64,000 nucleotides of DNA from Dermatophagoides farinae (GCF_024713945.1 NC_134677.1:682001-746000), one strand, 5' to 3'. Shown: positions 50,501 through 62,752, counted from the first letter of the stretch. The notes: generated by a model from the sequence alone, not told the origin. Made by a program: numbers and translations.

Positions 50501-52208
50501 ACTCTCACTATAGAAAAAACAAATGAAACAAATTAATATTGATTGATTGATTGATGAAATGATAATAAGTTTGTTGATTATCGACGATGAACTCAACACT
50601 CAACAAAAATCATTCGAATTCGAATGTTTTTTTTTGTTGTTGTTGTTGATTCAATAACGCCATCTATCGGTAATGATTTCAACCTTGATGAAATTTAAAA
50701 TGTGAATTTTGTTTGTCGTTACTTACGTTTTACACTTTGATTGAATTTGACAAATCAAACAAAAAAAAATTTACGAAATCCAACAGAAAATTCCATTTTC
50801 ATCTCCTATGGTTCATATATCAGGTTCAAATTTAAATCTAAAAAAAAACAAAAAACAAAACAAAACAAAAAAAATCAATTAAAAAGCTTAAATGTATCAC
50901 ATCACATCATTTGTTTTGTATGGTGAGATTACAAATTTTTTCTATATCTCATTTCAACACAATATCTGATTACTGATTACTGCTTGTACGATTAAATAGA
51001 TATAATCGAGATTGAAAATAATCTTTTTTTCCAATCATGAAGCAAAAGCAAAAGCAAAAAAAAAACAAACAGAAAAATCCTTTTTTTCGTTCCTTCGTTT
51101 GTCCAACAAAAAAACATACTCACTCATAATCCGTGAATACAAAATAAGCACACACACAATTGGAATTTGGATGAATTTTTGTTGTTGTTGTCCATAAACA
51201 CCGCTTTTTTCTGGCAAAAAAAAAAAATTACATTTCATATGCAAAACCATCACCACAACACCATCACCACCACCATAATAATGATAATAATAATAATGAC
51301 CACATAGAACATCAACCAAATGGAGAATCATAAATTTTCCTCAAAATCTCAACACTTGAAACTTAAGAAATTTTTTTTTTTTAGTTATTTTTTCTCTGCC
51401 TTTTTGGACATTAAATATACAACACAAAGATAAAGACGCGGCGACAAGGCTGTTGGATGCTGATGCTGATGATGAAAAATACCGAATTTATGCATTGATT
51501 TTTGTTGTTGTTGTTGTTGTTGTTGATGGTCAATCTCCACATAATAACTTCGAAAAAAAAATGGTTATTATGTACCATTGATGATGATGAAAAGAAAAAT
51601 CCATCTATGTGTGTATGTGTGTGTGATGTATGCAACTTGTTGCTTTTATTAACAGGTAATGCACACACACACACACACACACGAATTTGGTGACTTTGTG
51701 GTGTTCATGCACAAAAAAAAGCCGCTTGCTTGCTTGCAAGCAAATAAATAAACCAAAAGAAAAAGAGGCGACAAAAAAAGATGATGATGACTATTGAATG
51801 AGATAGTGTATGATGTAGAAACTTGGTTAATTCAAGACAAGGCAAAACTTTTTTTTTTCTTAGTTATGGATCATTACGACGACCTTAGCCTTTTCTTTTT
51901 TTTCATTTTTTTTCTTGGTTAATTTGAAGAAAAAAAAATTTCAATAAATTATATAATAAGTTTTGGGCTTTATTTTTCTATTTTTTTTTGTGACCAGCGA
52001 CTAAAATAAAAAAATGACCATTATGATAATCGGACAATCGGAATATTCAACAACAAGTCTGTCTATATATAACTAACTTTGAAATTTTTTTTTTTGTTTT
52101 TGTTTTTGTTTCAATCATCATCCTATAAACGATATGATTTGGTTTTTTGTTTTTACCTTTCTCTCTCTCTCTCTCTCTCGTTTTCTATCGCGTTCGCATA
52201 TTCGCATA

Positions 52209-52209
52209 T

Positions 52210-52246
<37 letters not shown>
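52209..52246. repeat. CA dinucleotide microsatellite
   Basis: A run of about 19 CA units upstream of the zinc-finger gene, close to a CT-rich tract at about 52162-52180. Confidence 0.9.
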
Positions 52247-52248
<2 letters not shown>

Positions 52249-52375
52249 GACATAATCTTTGCCTTTTTTAACACACAAAAAAAAATGGCTTAAACGATGT
52301 GTTGATATGATGTAATACGATGATGATGATGAACATACAACTCTTAACATACAAATTCTACGTTGTGGTTTGTCT

Positions 52376-52438
52376 CAGTTAGTCAGTCAGTTAGTTAGTT
52401 AGTTAGTTGGTTGGTCGGTCGATCGATCGATCGGTCGT
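52376..52438. repeat. Drifting tetranucleotide repeat upstream of the zinc-finger gene
   Basis: Successive four-base units change stepwise: GTCA, then GTTA, GTTG, GTCG and GATC. All stay in a four-base register, and the tract ends about 60 bp before the start codon at 52500. It resembles a decayed (AGTT)n or (GATC)n microsatellite. Confidence 0.75.
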
Positions 52439-52499
52439 ATTAGTTTTTTTGGATGTTGTTGTTATAACTATAAAGATCAGTTGTGATCAGTGAATCATC

Positions 52500-53339
52500 A
52501 TGAATTGGTTTCGTCCATGGTTAATTCATAATAATGATAATCATCAACAACAACAACAATCGAATGTAAATTCAACAAACAGCACAACATCAACATTAAT
52601 GATGACGGAAGAAATTGATAAATTTTTTCAACAATTTTATAATTTCACCACCAGTACCACCCCTAACAACAACCACATGACCACCACCACCACCACCAAT
52701 AATAATATTTCCTATTACTCATTCTATTATAATTATTATTATAATCAACTTTTAATGCAAAATTATTGTAATTCATTATCGATAAATGATGATGATCATA
52801 AACAACAACAGAATCATCATCAAGTAATGTTTCCGGAAAGAAAATCAATAGATAAATTAATTAATGATGAACCACAGCCGCAGTCACAGTCGCAGTCGCA
52901 GTCGCAGTCGCAGCCGCAGCCACAGCCACAGCAGCAGCAACGTTTTAAAAAATTCATCTGCATTGAATGTAAAAATGGTTTCAGTAATCGTAGCCAATTA
53001 AATAGCCATATACGTACACATACTGGTGAAAGACCATTTGTTTGTGATTATCATGATTGTCAAAAATCATTCACACGTAATGAAGAATTAACTAGACATC
53101 GTCGTATACATAGCGGTATTCGGCCATATCAATGTCAATGGTGTGATAAACGTTTTGGACGCAAAGATCATCTGAGGAAACATGAACGTACACATGAACG
53201 ACGTTTTCGTTCGACATTTTTACTCAATTATCATCATCATTCATCATCATCATCATTATCTACGAAAGAAGCAATATCATCAATCAATAACAATGATGAT
53301 CAGATCGATAATCATCTTTTCCAGCCAAAATCATCATAA
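52500..53339 (+). CDS. Three-finger C2H2 zinc-finger transcription factor, single exon
   Basis: A 279-codon frame starting MNWFRPWL. The first 150 residues are low-complexity (Gln, Asn, Thr and Tyr runs, then a Gln-Ser/Gln-Pro repeat coded by a CAGTCG-type hexanucleotide array near 52876-52930). Three contiguous C2H2 fingers follow: about 154-174 (CIECKNGF, HIRTH), 182-204 (CDYHDCQKSF, HRRIH) and 212-232 (CQWCDKRF, HERTH). They are joined by TGERP- and SGIRP-type linkers typical of sequence-specific DNA binders. Finger 2 with its longer C-x4-C spacing followed by RNEELTRH recalls the EGR/KLF class, but I cannot name the orthologue. The C-terminus is a short Ser/His-rich tail. A second exon is not excluded. 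Confidence 0.87.
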   Translation: MNWFRPWLIHNNDNHQQQQQSNVNSTNSTTSTLMMTEEIDKFFQQFYNFTTSTTPNNNHMTTTTTTNNNISYYSFYYNYYYNQLLMQNYCNSLSINDDDHKQQQNHHQVMFPERKSIDKLINDEPQPQSQSQSQSQSQPQPQPQQQQRFKKFICIECKNGFSNRSQLNSHIRTHTGERPFVCDYHDCQKSFTRNEELTRHRRIHSGIRPYQCQWCDKRFGRKDHLRKHERTHERRFRSTFLLNYHHHSSSSSLSTKEAISSINNNDDQIDNHLFQPKSS

Positions 53340-54378
53340 TCATCATCATATTTATCAGCAAAAAAAAAAAAAAAAAATTTTTTTTTTTTACTTTTATTTA
53401 AAACAGAAAGAAATTTTTCCAGAAATAAAAATTTCAAATTACTTTTTTCTTATTGAAATTTCCAGAAATATTTCTTAAACAAAAAAAAACATTTATTAAT
53501 CGACACCATAAATTCATTCATTCATTCATTCATCGATGATGATGATTATTATCGAGAACCACCCTTCACATCTTTTTTCATCATCATCATCATCATCATA
53601 TAATAATGGAAATGTGAATGAATGATTACCGAACAAAAAAAAAAAAAAAAAAAAATTCTCGCCATCTCATGTGTGTGTGTGTGTAGGTAAATTAAGTTAG
53701 CCAAAAAAAAAAAAAAAAATCATTCATTCATTTTTCTGATCAATGTCAAATCATTCAGGCAATAGATAGAGAAGTACGCCTTTTTGAACCAAAAAAAAAT
53801 ATAAAATAAATCTTGCCCTTTTTTTCTGCTCCTCGTGATACAATAACAACAACAACAACAACAACAACAAGTGTGTGAAAATGATGAATTGATCCACCAA
53901 TCAATGAGAGAGAGAGAGAGAGAATGTGCAAAGAATCACAACTCACACACACACACACACAAAGACATTATTTGACCATAATAATGATAATAATAATAAT
54001 AAAAAAAATGTTCATTAATTAGACACCTAGTTTTAATCAAGTTTACCTGTCAGAAAAATGAAAAGAAAAACTCATGGTTAGTATTTTCACACACACACAC
54101 ACACACACGCCAAGAAAAATAAGAGATACACCACATTCTGATGATGTTATTTATGTTTTTTTTTTTACTTTGGTGGGCACACACACACACACCGTACACA
54201 TATTGTGTACAAAAGTCAAATTCTTTATATTGCAGAAAAAAAAATTTTTTTATTTATTTGACACTCCTTTATCAATGAGAAATGATGTGATGGATTAATG
54301 TGGTTTTTATTCATTTCTACAAATAATAATAATAATAATGTTTACCGAATTTTTTTTTGTTTTTATTTTGTTTTGATT
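53340..54378. other. Intergenic region between convergent zinc-finger and mL41 genes
   Basis: Probable 3' UTRs of both genes plus A-rich tracts (53639-53655, 53703-53719), CAA, GA and CA microsatellites. No coding exon is supported. Confidence 0.55.
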
Positions 54379-54945
54379 CTATTTCAAATTTCCAAAATAA
54401 CTTGTATGTGTAAATAGATCGGAACCAGTTTTTAGGGCTTTATTTTTTGCATCAATCACATGACGTTCATCATAAACAGTCCATGATTCTGGTATTGATT
54501 GTTTATTCTGATATTTACGTATTATTTCCGTACCATATGTAGTATTGAATAAATCTTCAGCTGTAAATTCAGATTGATGAATTTCCGTTGAACGATATGA
54601 TACATATGGTTTTAATTGACAATTGTCCAAATCTTTTGGCACAATGATTTCTGGTTCCATTTCGGGAACATATTCAAAATGACGACCAAACCATACACCG
54701 GGATAACGTATACGCATATCATCTATAGCAATAGGAAAATCATATTCCTTTTCCAATAATTCTTTCGGTAATTTATTATGTTCAAATATTCCACGTTTAT
54801 TTGGTATTGGAAATTTTCGAAAATTTCTTCTTCCATTACAAATGGATGATGTATTAATACGCATACATTGTATGATGGTGAATTTCAGCTGAATATTACG
54901 TGATGCTATGATGGTGACGACGTTTTTACATCCATGCCAAAACAT
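54379..54945 (-). CDS. mRpL41: Mitochondrial large-subunit ribosomal protein mL41
   Basis: A 188-codon single-exon frame starting MFWHGCKN. The N-terminal ~45 residues are basic and hydroxylated with no acidic residue, consistent with a mitochondrial presequence. The core matches mL41: GVWFGRHFEYVPEMEPEIIV, then CQLKPYVSYRSTEIHQSEFT and AEDLFNTTYGTEI (compare PELIVPDLTGFKLKPYVSY in animals). mL41 is a metazoan component of the 39S mitoribosome. The protein is longer than human MRPL41, mainly at the N-terminus and in the C-terminal half. It starts 322 bp from the divergently transcribed lysyl oxidase gene, so the two may share a promoter region. Confidence 0.92.
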   Translation of the reverse strand: MFWHGCKNVVTIIASRNIQLKFTIIQCMRINTSSICNGRRNFRKFPIPNKRGIFEHNKLPKELLEKEYDFPIAIDDMRIRYPGVWFGRHFEYVPEMEPEIIVPKDLDNCQLKPYVSYRSTEIHQSEFTAEDLFNTTYGTEIIRKYQNKQSIPESWTVYDERHVIDAKNKALKTGSDLFTHTSYFGNLK

Positions 54946-55267
54946 TTTCTTTCATCAAATTAACAAACAAAAATCGTGATTGGAAAATTGTGATTTTTTT
55001 TTTATTTTGATTCAAATGAATAAAACACATGTTTTTTTTTTGGTTCATTTGGCGAGGCCATTCATATAATACGAAAACAACTGTTGCACGTGATCGATTT
55101 GAAATTTTTTTTTGTTTTTTTTTTAAATTCCAAATGACAAAAACATATGAAAATTTCAATTTCGTTTGGAAAAAAATGTTTAAATATTTAAATTTAAAAA
55201 ATTATCCACGAAAAGAGGCAAGTTTTTGTATTTGTTTTTTTTTCTCGATCGTCAATTGAATCAATCA
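54946..55267. promoter_or_regulatory. Divergent promoter region between mL41 and the lysyl oxidase-like gene
   Basis: 322 bp separate the two start codons, and the genes point away from each other. The interval is T/A-rich and must hold at least the proximal promoters and 5' UTRs of both. No TATA box or initiator could be assigned with confidence. Confidence 0.5.
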
Positions 55268-56644
55268 ATGATGATTAATTTTATTCTATTTTTTCAATTA
55301 TCCATTTTGATGACGATTAATTCACAATTATTTAATGATAATAGAATCGATAATAATAATCATCACGACGAAGGAATGATTCGTCTGGTCGGTGGTCGAA
55401 CAATGTTCGAAGGTAATGTGGAAATTAATCATTTCGGCCAATGGGGAATGATTTGTGATGATGAATGGAACATGAATGATGCCAATGTAGCATGTAAACA
55501 ATTGGGTTTTGTTCTTGGCGCAATTATGGCAACGAATAATAGTCGTTATGGTCAAGAAAATGGTAAGTGAAAAAGAAATTTGATTGTCAAAAAAAAATGA
55601 TTCGATTTTTTCTTTTAAATTCAAAGAATTAATTTGGATGGATAATGTCATGTGTGATGGCCGAGAATCGTCAATTTCTTCATGTCGATTTAATGGCTGG
55701 AATATTCATGATTGTAAAACCGATGAAGCAGCTGGTGTTATATGTCGTGTACGTTTCGATCAACCACAGCAACCATTATGGCCAATTCCGATTCCGAAAC
55801 CGACGTTGATGGTAAACAGACAAATGAAAATGCCAGATTTACCAGATTTAGAACCAGATCCAAAAGAAGTTGAAAAATCTGCATACATTGAATCAAGATC
55901 AATAATGTATTTACAATGTGCAATGGAAGAAAATTGTCTCTCACAATCGGCATATGAAATTGATAAAAATGATCCAAGTAAGTGGATGATGATGATTATT
56001 TTTTTTTTTGAATGTGAAATAATTCTTGAAACATTTTTTTTTGTTTTTTGTTCATAGCATGGATTTTTCATACAAGAATCTTGTTACGATTCACGGCAAG
56101 TATACGTAATGTAGGCAATGTTGATTTTCGTCCATTTAGACAAAAAAATCAATGGATTTGGCATTCATGTCATCGTCATTATCATAGTATGGAAATATTT
56201 GCTACATTCAATATAATCGATCATGATGGAAATCCGGTAGCACAGGGACATAAAGCTAGTTTTTGTCTTGAAGATAATGAATGCCATAATGGTGTTGATG
56301 CCAATTATGTTTGTGCCAATTATGGTGATCAAGGTATTAGTGTCAATTGTGGTGAGTGAAATCAATGATTCTTGAATTTTTATTTTCAATTTTAAATTCA
56401 ATTTCATTTACTTTGTTTCATATATTCAGTGGATATCTATAAATCCGATTTAGATTGTCAATGGATCGATATAACTGATATTGTACCGGGATCATATCAA
56501 TTGAAGATAATAATTAATCCAGAAATGAAAGTGGCAGAAAAAACATTTGATAATAATGCTGTATTATGTTCATTTGATTATCATGATGGTCATCGTAATC
56601 ATAGATCAATAGTAGTCACTAATTGTACATTAAGTTCATTGTGA
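55268..56644 (+). CDS. Lysyl oxidase-like protein with one SRCR domain, 4 exons
   Basis: Exons 55268-55562, 55627-55977, 56058-56351 and 56430-56644 join in phase to 384 residues. A signal peptide covers about 1-19 (MMINFILFFQLSILMTINS). One SRCR domain (about 39-142) has its cysteines in CDDEWNMNDANVACKQLGF, MCDGRESSISSC and GVICR. The catalytic domain has the copper motif WIWHSCHRHYHSMEIF (248 onward), then GHKASFCLED and DCQWIDITDIVPGSYQL. The two residues that form the lysine tyrosylquinone cofactor are present: Lys281 and Tyr317, 36 apart as in human LOXL2. It should oxidise peptidyl lysine to allylysine in extracellular collagen-like matrix. It has one SRCR where vertebrate LOXL2-4 have four. 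It ends about 250 bp from the convergent Bicaudal D gene. Confidence 0.94.
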
Positions 56645-56894
56645 AACTCATTGGTTTGACTAATTTTTTTAAAATTCATTTATTATTATTGCTTTTTATA
56701 TAGTTGCCAAAATCAATCAATCGATTGTTATAAATGCAAATTTTTTTTTTGTTAATATATTATTTATATATATAGTAAATATCGATTTGATGCATGCGAA
56801 AAAAAAATCACAGGTCCCAAGAAAAATGAATGATGAATTTTTTGAATATGAATATATAATGGATGATCATCTGTTCGATTCTCAAACTATCCAA

Positions 56895-59712
56895 TCAATT
56901 AGGACGTCGTTGATTGTTGCTGTTGCTGTTATTATTAGTTTTCGATATTAGACGTTGATTTAAGCTTCTCATATTGATTTTAGGATTTCGTCTGGTTTCT
57001 ACAAGTTAGAAGTTGTATTTTGGATGGATTGATGAGTTAAAAATTAAAATATTTTTTCGGAAAATAAACAAAAAAAAACCATATATAATTACCATTCTGT
57101 GCTTTGCCCATCGATTGTCTTTCTTTATCCATTTCTAATTCTTCAAGTTTTTCAGTCAATGCCAATTTCTGTTGTATGGCAATTCGTAACAATGAATTCA
57201 ATGTTTTTTTCTCCTCTTCTGATGCTTTATATTTCCGTTGTAATTCATCAATTTGTGAAACATAATCTTCACATCTAGCTGCAAACATTGAACGTAATGA
57301 TGCAAAGGTGGCAGCATCTTCTTTCAGGGCCTTGAATAAAAAAGAAAAGAAAGCAAATTAAAAATGAAATTTTTTTTTCGCTTCATTTGGTTGTACCTTG
57401 AGTTCATTTCTTAATTTTGTCATCGTTTCAGTCACCACAGCTTTTTCAGTCTCATATTTTGATTTTAGATTTGCCAACGCCACTTCAGCCGTCTGTTTGT
57501 TTGTCTTTAGTACGGTTCGTAACGATGCAATCTGTTCACGTTTAGTGGATAATAATGATTTCAAACGAACAATTTGATCCTGCAGATCATCAACATCTTG
57601 AACGGAAACCATCGATGTTGGCTGTTCATTATTGTTAACATCATCATGTTTTTGTCGAAAATTTCTATTTTCAATAGCTTTATCGATGGCCATTTTCAAT
57701 ACTTTTATCTGATCCTTTACCGTATCCAATAGATTATTACATTCAACGGTTTTTATATCATCCAATATTCCATATACTTTATTCAATTTTTCTTTTAACT
57801 GATCAATCGATCGATTTGGATCGAAATTTGGCTGTAAATGATTGAGTATTACACGATCCGGTGTTACACCATTTACTATTATTATTGATTAACAAAACAA
57901 AACAAAATAGAAAAAAATTCAAATCATCATCAACAAAAATTCATTTCAAATCACTTACTCAAACAGATATGATGATATAATGAAGCCAATTCTTCAGATA
58001 CTAATGACAATTCTTCAAATGTTTGATTAGAATTTGAATAAAATTCATTAATCATTTTAGCTAATATTTCACAATCATTTTCATATTGTTTCGTTTTCAT
58101 TTGATAATCATTTATAGAATTTTTCATTTGTTCCAATTCATTTCGATAACCATTCAGATCGATACTGGAAATTTTTGATTTAATCAATTGTTTAATATTT
58201 AACAGATCTGGATCAGTCATATCCATCATTGTAGTGTTTGAATCATCTAGATTTAAGTTGTTTAATTCTTCGAAAATTTTTTCAATTTTCACCGTTTGAA
58301 TTTTCAACTCTTCACGTGCTTTTTCCAACATTGTTTGTGTATCATTCAATCGTTGATTTAGTTGATGTTTTTGACTATCCGATTCTTCTAGCATACGTTC
58401 GAATTTTTTAATCTCATTTATATGCACTTCACTGAACAACGATCCTTCTAATGATGGTGGCTGTGTTAAATAATTATCCGATGAATTGAGAAATTCATTT
58501 TCTAATTTTTTCAAGGCACTATTATTACCACCACCATTGCCACCATCATCATCATTATCATCATCCATGCCAATGGTTCCATCAAAGTTTTCCGTTTCAT
58601 CATCTATTTGAAAATATAGTGTGTTTAAAAATCAATCAATCATCATATAACATCAAATAACACATACAATCAAATTTTAATCCAGTAAATCCAACAAAAT
58701 TATTGATATTCAGATAGGATTCGGAATTTAGTTTTTTATCCAATTCTTTTTTGATTGCATATTTTTGTTCACGTTCCAATTGTAATGCTTCTAATGCTTC
58801 TTTTGTCTACAAGAATTTTTTATTTTTTAAATATGGTCAAATGATCAATCAAAAAAAAAAAATACTGACCTGTTTTTCTGCAATACTTTTCAATTTAGTA
58901 CATTCTTCAATCTGTGTTTGAAGAATATCAATTTCACTTTGCAAACGTTGTATTTCCAATTTGAATGTTTCAAAATCAATTTGTGATGATTTCAACGATG
59001 ACACCTGTTTCTGTAATGAAATATTTTCCTCTTCCAATTCATTCAACTCTAAATGCAACCTGGATTCACGTTGTTTCGATTCTTTTAATTCATCCAGAAT
59101 TTTTTTCCTTTCTCTTTCGTTGATTTCTTTTCGTTCCATAAGTTTAATATTTTCCTGGCCAAATTTATCACGATCATCTTTAACATTTTGTAGTTCATTT
59201 TTTGCATATTTCAATTCTTTGCCCAATTCAATCACTGTACGTATGAAATGTTCTTCTTTTTTTGCACTTTCCAATAATAGCTGTTCTTCTTGTTCAATTT
59301 CCGATGTGGCTGATACACGTTGTATTGTTTGTAATTTATTTAAGGCCTGTGAACAGAAAATGAAATGAAAACGTCGATCGTTTGATTGAATGAATCTCAC
59401 CTCTTTTAGATCTTCAAAATCTTTATTTTTTGAATCATATCTACTTTCAAGTTCATCATATTTTTTCTGCAATTCTTCTTTTTCATCCTAATGGAAATGA
59501 AATAGAAAAAAAAAAATTATCATCGTCAATGCATACACACGTGTTTTTTTTTGATGGTGTTGCCATACCAACAACACTAGACCATATTGAGCTGATTGAA
59601 TTTTTTCCGCCGTAGCTGTTTTCAATTCTTCATTTAGCTGTTCAATACGTTCTTTAAGATTTTGTATTTCATTATCACGTTGTTGGATAGAATCGTTTGT
59701 ATCCATTATCAT
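56895..59712 (-). CDS. BicD: Bicaudal D dynein adaptor, 8 exons
   Basis: Exons 59712-59569, 59487-59401, 59346-58870, 58806-58668, 58603-57959, 57875-57397, 57330-57093 and 56998-56895 join in phase to 770 residues, close to the fly and vertebrate lengths. The protein is mostly coiled coil. Diagnostic stretches: [20 protein letters not shown] (the CC1 box with AAxxG-like AQYG that binds dynein light intermediate chain), [65 protein letters not shown] and the cargo-binding C-terminal segment [20 protein letters not shown]. BicD links dynein-dynactin to Rab6 vesicles, RNA-Egalitarian and nuclear-pore cargo. Exon 5 carries an Asp/Gly/Asn-rich insertion. A second ATG at 59706 is equally possible. 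All introns are GT-AG. Confidence 0.97.
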
Positions 59713-60834
59713 TGATTATTATTACAAACACACATACACACACCTACACCAATACTACATTACATCAATTCAAAATGGAAAAAAAAAATTCCGGAATACC
59801 GGAAATTTTTTTTTTTATTACGAATCAGGTAACAGATTTTTTTGAAGCAGAATTTCTTTTTCAGTTGTTGATTGTTTTTTTTTTGTTCGTTTCTGTTTTG
59901 CTCTATCTTTTTCTCAATATGAATTCAATGACGACGACGACGACGACGACGATGGAAACATTTTGTTGTTGTTATTTTGAACCATTAAATCGAAATAGGA
60001 AATTCAATCAAAAAAAAAAAAAAAAAAAATGAATAAATCAATGAATTCATTCATAAATTTATTATATTTTGATTGTTTGATTGATTAATGCCGATAACAG
60101 AAAAAAAATATGACAACAACAACAACAAAAATTGACAACGACGACAATGAGAGAATTGAATCTCACCAATATAAATGGTAAATGTATTCAAGTGTGTGTG
60201 TGTGGTGCGTCTGTTGTGATGTGTCAACAAACTGCGGCGGCGTTGGTTGTATACATTTTCACCATTTTCACAATGTAATACTCGTCTTCGTCGTCGTCGT
60301 CGTCGTATCAACAACAATTTCTTTTTTTTTATATTAAAAAAAGACAAAATTCGTATGTGGGGCTACCCGTTTATTATATAAAAAAAAAGACAAGCCCAAT
60401 TCATTTTCACCAATACCAGTTTATATATCAATGTCTCGATTTCATTTTTTTTTTTTCAAAGTTTCGATTAAATTGGGAACAAAAAATCTACAGACTTTTT
60501 TTGTTGTTGTTCATCTGACCCATATATATATATTATTAAAAGATCATTCCAATCAACACCATAAGATGGTGATGGTGGTCATCATTTGAAATAGGAATTG
60601 TGTTTGAAATTTATTCTAAACGAAAAAAAAAATCAAAAAAATTCGAATACAGAAATGAATGTCTGAAAAATGGAATGGCAACAGAAAAAAAAAATTTTGT
60701 TTGTTCGATAAATATGTGAATACTTGAAAAAAATGATTAGATGCCAAATGAATACAAAATGTCCACTGGTATTATAAAGAAAAAATCCCCTACAGAAATA
60801 TCACAGATAAATTTGACAAAAACAATCTCCAATT
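59713..60834. other. Spacer between BicD and the LRR gene
   Basis: Contains the BicD 5' flank and the 3' UTR of the upstream minus-strand LRR gene, with CGA/TCG runs near 59931-59950 and 60286-60305, GT and A tracts. No coding exon is supported. Confidence 0.55.
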
Positions 60835-62752
60835 CTATAATTCGGTTGTAGGTTGTTGATGTTGTTGATGATGAGCAGTAGCTTGTTGTTGATTGAGCGG
60901 ATAATGAACAGAAAATTCTTCCATTGCTGCATTTATATTGGCAGGTGATTTATAGAAATCATTATATGTAGAAATAAATACAAATTCTGGCTTCGGATAG
61001 AGATCAAAATGATTATTACTATTACGTTGATTTTCATTATAATACAATTGATTCTTGACAAAACCGGATAATTGATTACGACATTGTATGACCAACAATA
61101 TGATTACACCACTGATGATCAACATGCCAAACATGGCGCCAATAATGATCGGTATGATTGATTCCAATAGGAAACAGCCAAATTTATCTTTATGCAATTT
61201 AATAATGAATTTATCTTTCAATGCGAATGGTGAATAACAGCGAACATCCAATGCATTTTGTTTCATTATAATTTCACTGACATTTTCATTCAATAATGTG
61301 GCCAAATTAAATATCGGAAATGTTATATTTTGATTGAGAAAATAATCCGGATTACTGCTGACGGTTTTGTTGAACATACGAATCAGATGAAAATTTAGCC
61401 ATTCAAGGCTACAATTACAATTGAATGGATTGCCACGTACGTCTAGATAGAGATCAAATTTTTTATATTTCGTTATCAAATCTATTTGTAGATTTTCAAA
61501 ACTATTATTGGATAGTATTAACGATGAAAGTGAATAAAGATTATCGAACACATTAGCATCGATATGTTTCAATGCTTGATTATTGGATAATTCAAGTATT
61601 TCCACATTTTCAATACCATCAAATGCATCCACATGAATTTTCTGTATGTTTTCATAAAAAATTATCAATGAAATGAATTTCGAATGTATATAAAAAAAAT
61701 GCACATGACTTACAGCTAATGACGAAGTATTGGTTATATAAAGTCGTTTTAAATGTTTTAAATGATAAAATGATTTTGGATGTATAAATGGAAATGGATT
61801 CTGGCCAATATTCAATACTTGAATAACATTTTTCGGTAAAAACGATGCCGATGGTATGGCCTATGAATTTTGAAATGAAAAAAAAACAAACAGAATTTAA
61901 TTCAAGTCAAGTTTTTCCACTCGAAATACTAACCATCAATGAATTATTATTTAGATTAAGAATTGTCAAATTATTAAGACCATTAAAACAATTTGGACTT
62001 AATGATGCAATATGGCATGAGCTTAAATCCAATACGGTTAAATCATATAATGCAATGAACCAATTATCATCTAAATGTTCAAATTCATTGAAACTTGCAT
62101 TCAAATGAATCAATACCGGTGTGTTGGAGAAAAGATTTGTGGTGAATTTTGTGATCAAATTATTACTAATATTCAGATTGATAAGATTTCGTAGACCAAC
62201 AAATGTGTTTTCATTCAATACTTTCAATAAATTGTACGATAGATCAAGTATTTGTAATGTATTAAGATTTTTGAATATAGTATCATTAATCATTTCAATA
62301 CGATTATAGCTTAAATCTAATATCTTCAATTGATTCAAACCATTGAATGCTTTTGGTCGTAATGTGACCAGCGTATTATTTTTCAACAAAATAATCTGCA
62401 ATTCATTATTATAACGGAAATTATCATCAACAATTGTTGATATTAAATTCGATGATAGATCCAGATAGATGAGATTTTTATAAACATCAAATGCAGAATC
62501 AATACGACGAATATTATTCTGTGGTAGATATAATTTTTTCAATGCTGGATTCAATGTATGTGGTACATATTCTAATTGTGAACTTTCACTACAATTAGTG
62601 ATTAATAATGTTTCAATACAATCACAACCACGAGGACATGTTCGTGATGCATTGCTACCATTAATGATGATCAATAATATGGTGATGATGATGATGATGA
62701 TGATGATGGAAATTTTAGACAACCTCATCATTGTTGATGAAGATTTTTTCAT
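60835..62752 (-). CDS. Leucine-rich-repeat single-pass membrane protein, 3 exons
   Basis: Exons 62752-61934, 61860-61714 and 61641-60835 join in phase to 590 residues. A hydrophobic signal segment covers about 12-32, mostly Ile. A Cys-rich LRR N-cap follows (CPRGCDCIETLLITNC), then about 12 repeats of the LxxLxLxxN type (for example LKILDLSYNRIEMI, LQILDLSYNLLKVL, LTVLDLSSCHIASL). The C-cap is NPFNCNCSLEWL with later Cys about 456 and 476. One transmembrane helix lies near 483-507, with a ~80-residue cytoplasmic tail rich in Asn, Gln and His. The layout fits arthropod LRR cell-adhesion/receptor proteins (connectin or chaoptin style), but there is no Ig or TIR domain and I cannot assign an orthologue. 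Introns fall between repeats. Confidence 0.9.

Larger units (their letters stand above)
46088..52499. other. 6.4 kb noncoding, repeat-rich intergenic region
   Basis: Beyond the duplicated flank (to about 46510) no gene is supported. Contents: GT tracts at about 46531-46560 and 47520-47580, CA tracts near 48096-48118 and 51661-51682, a CA tract at 52209-52246, GAT/ATC and CAA/GTT runs, homopolymers, and a drifting tetranucleotide repeat at about 52376-52438. Confidence 0.6.

Noticed and set aside
51730-51743. 14-bp perfect palindrome TTGCTTGCAAGCAA
   Set aside because: Arises from a short TTGC repeat; a palindrome this short is expected in such sequence.
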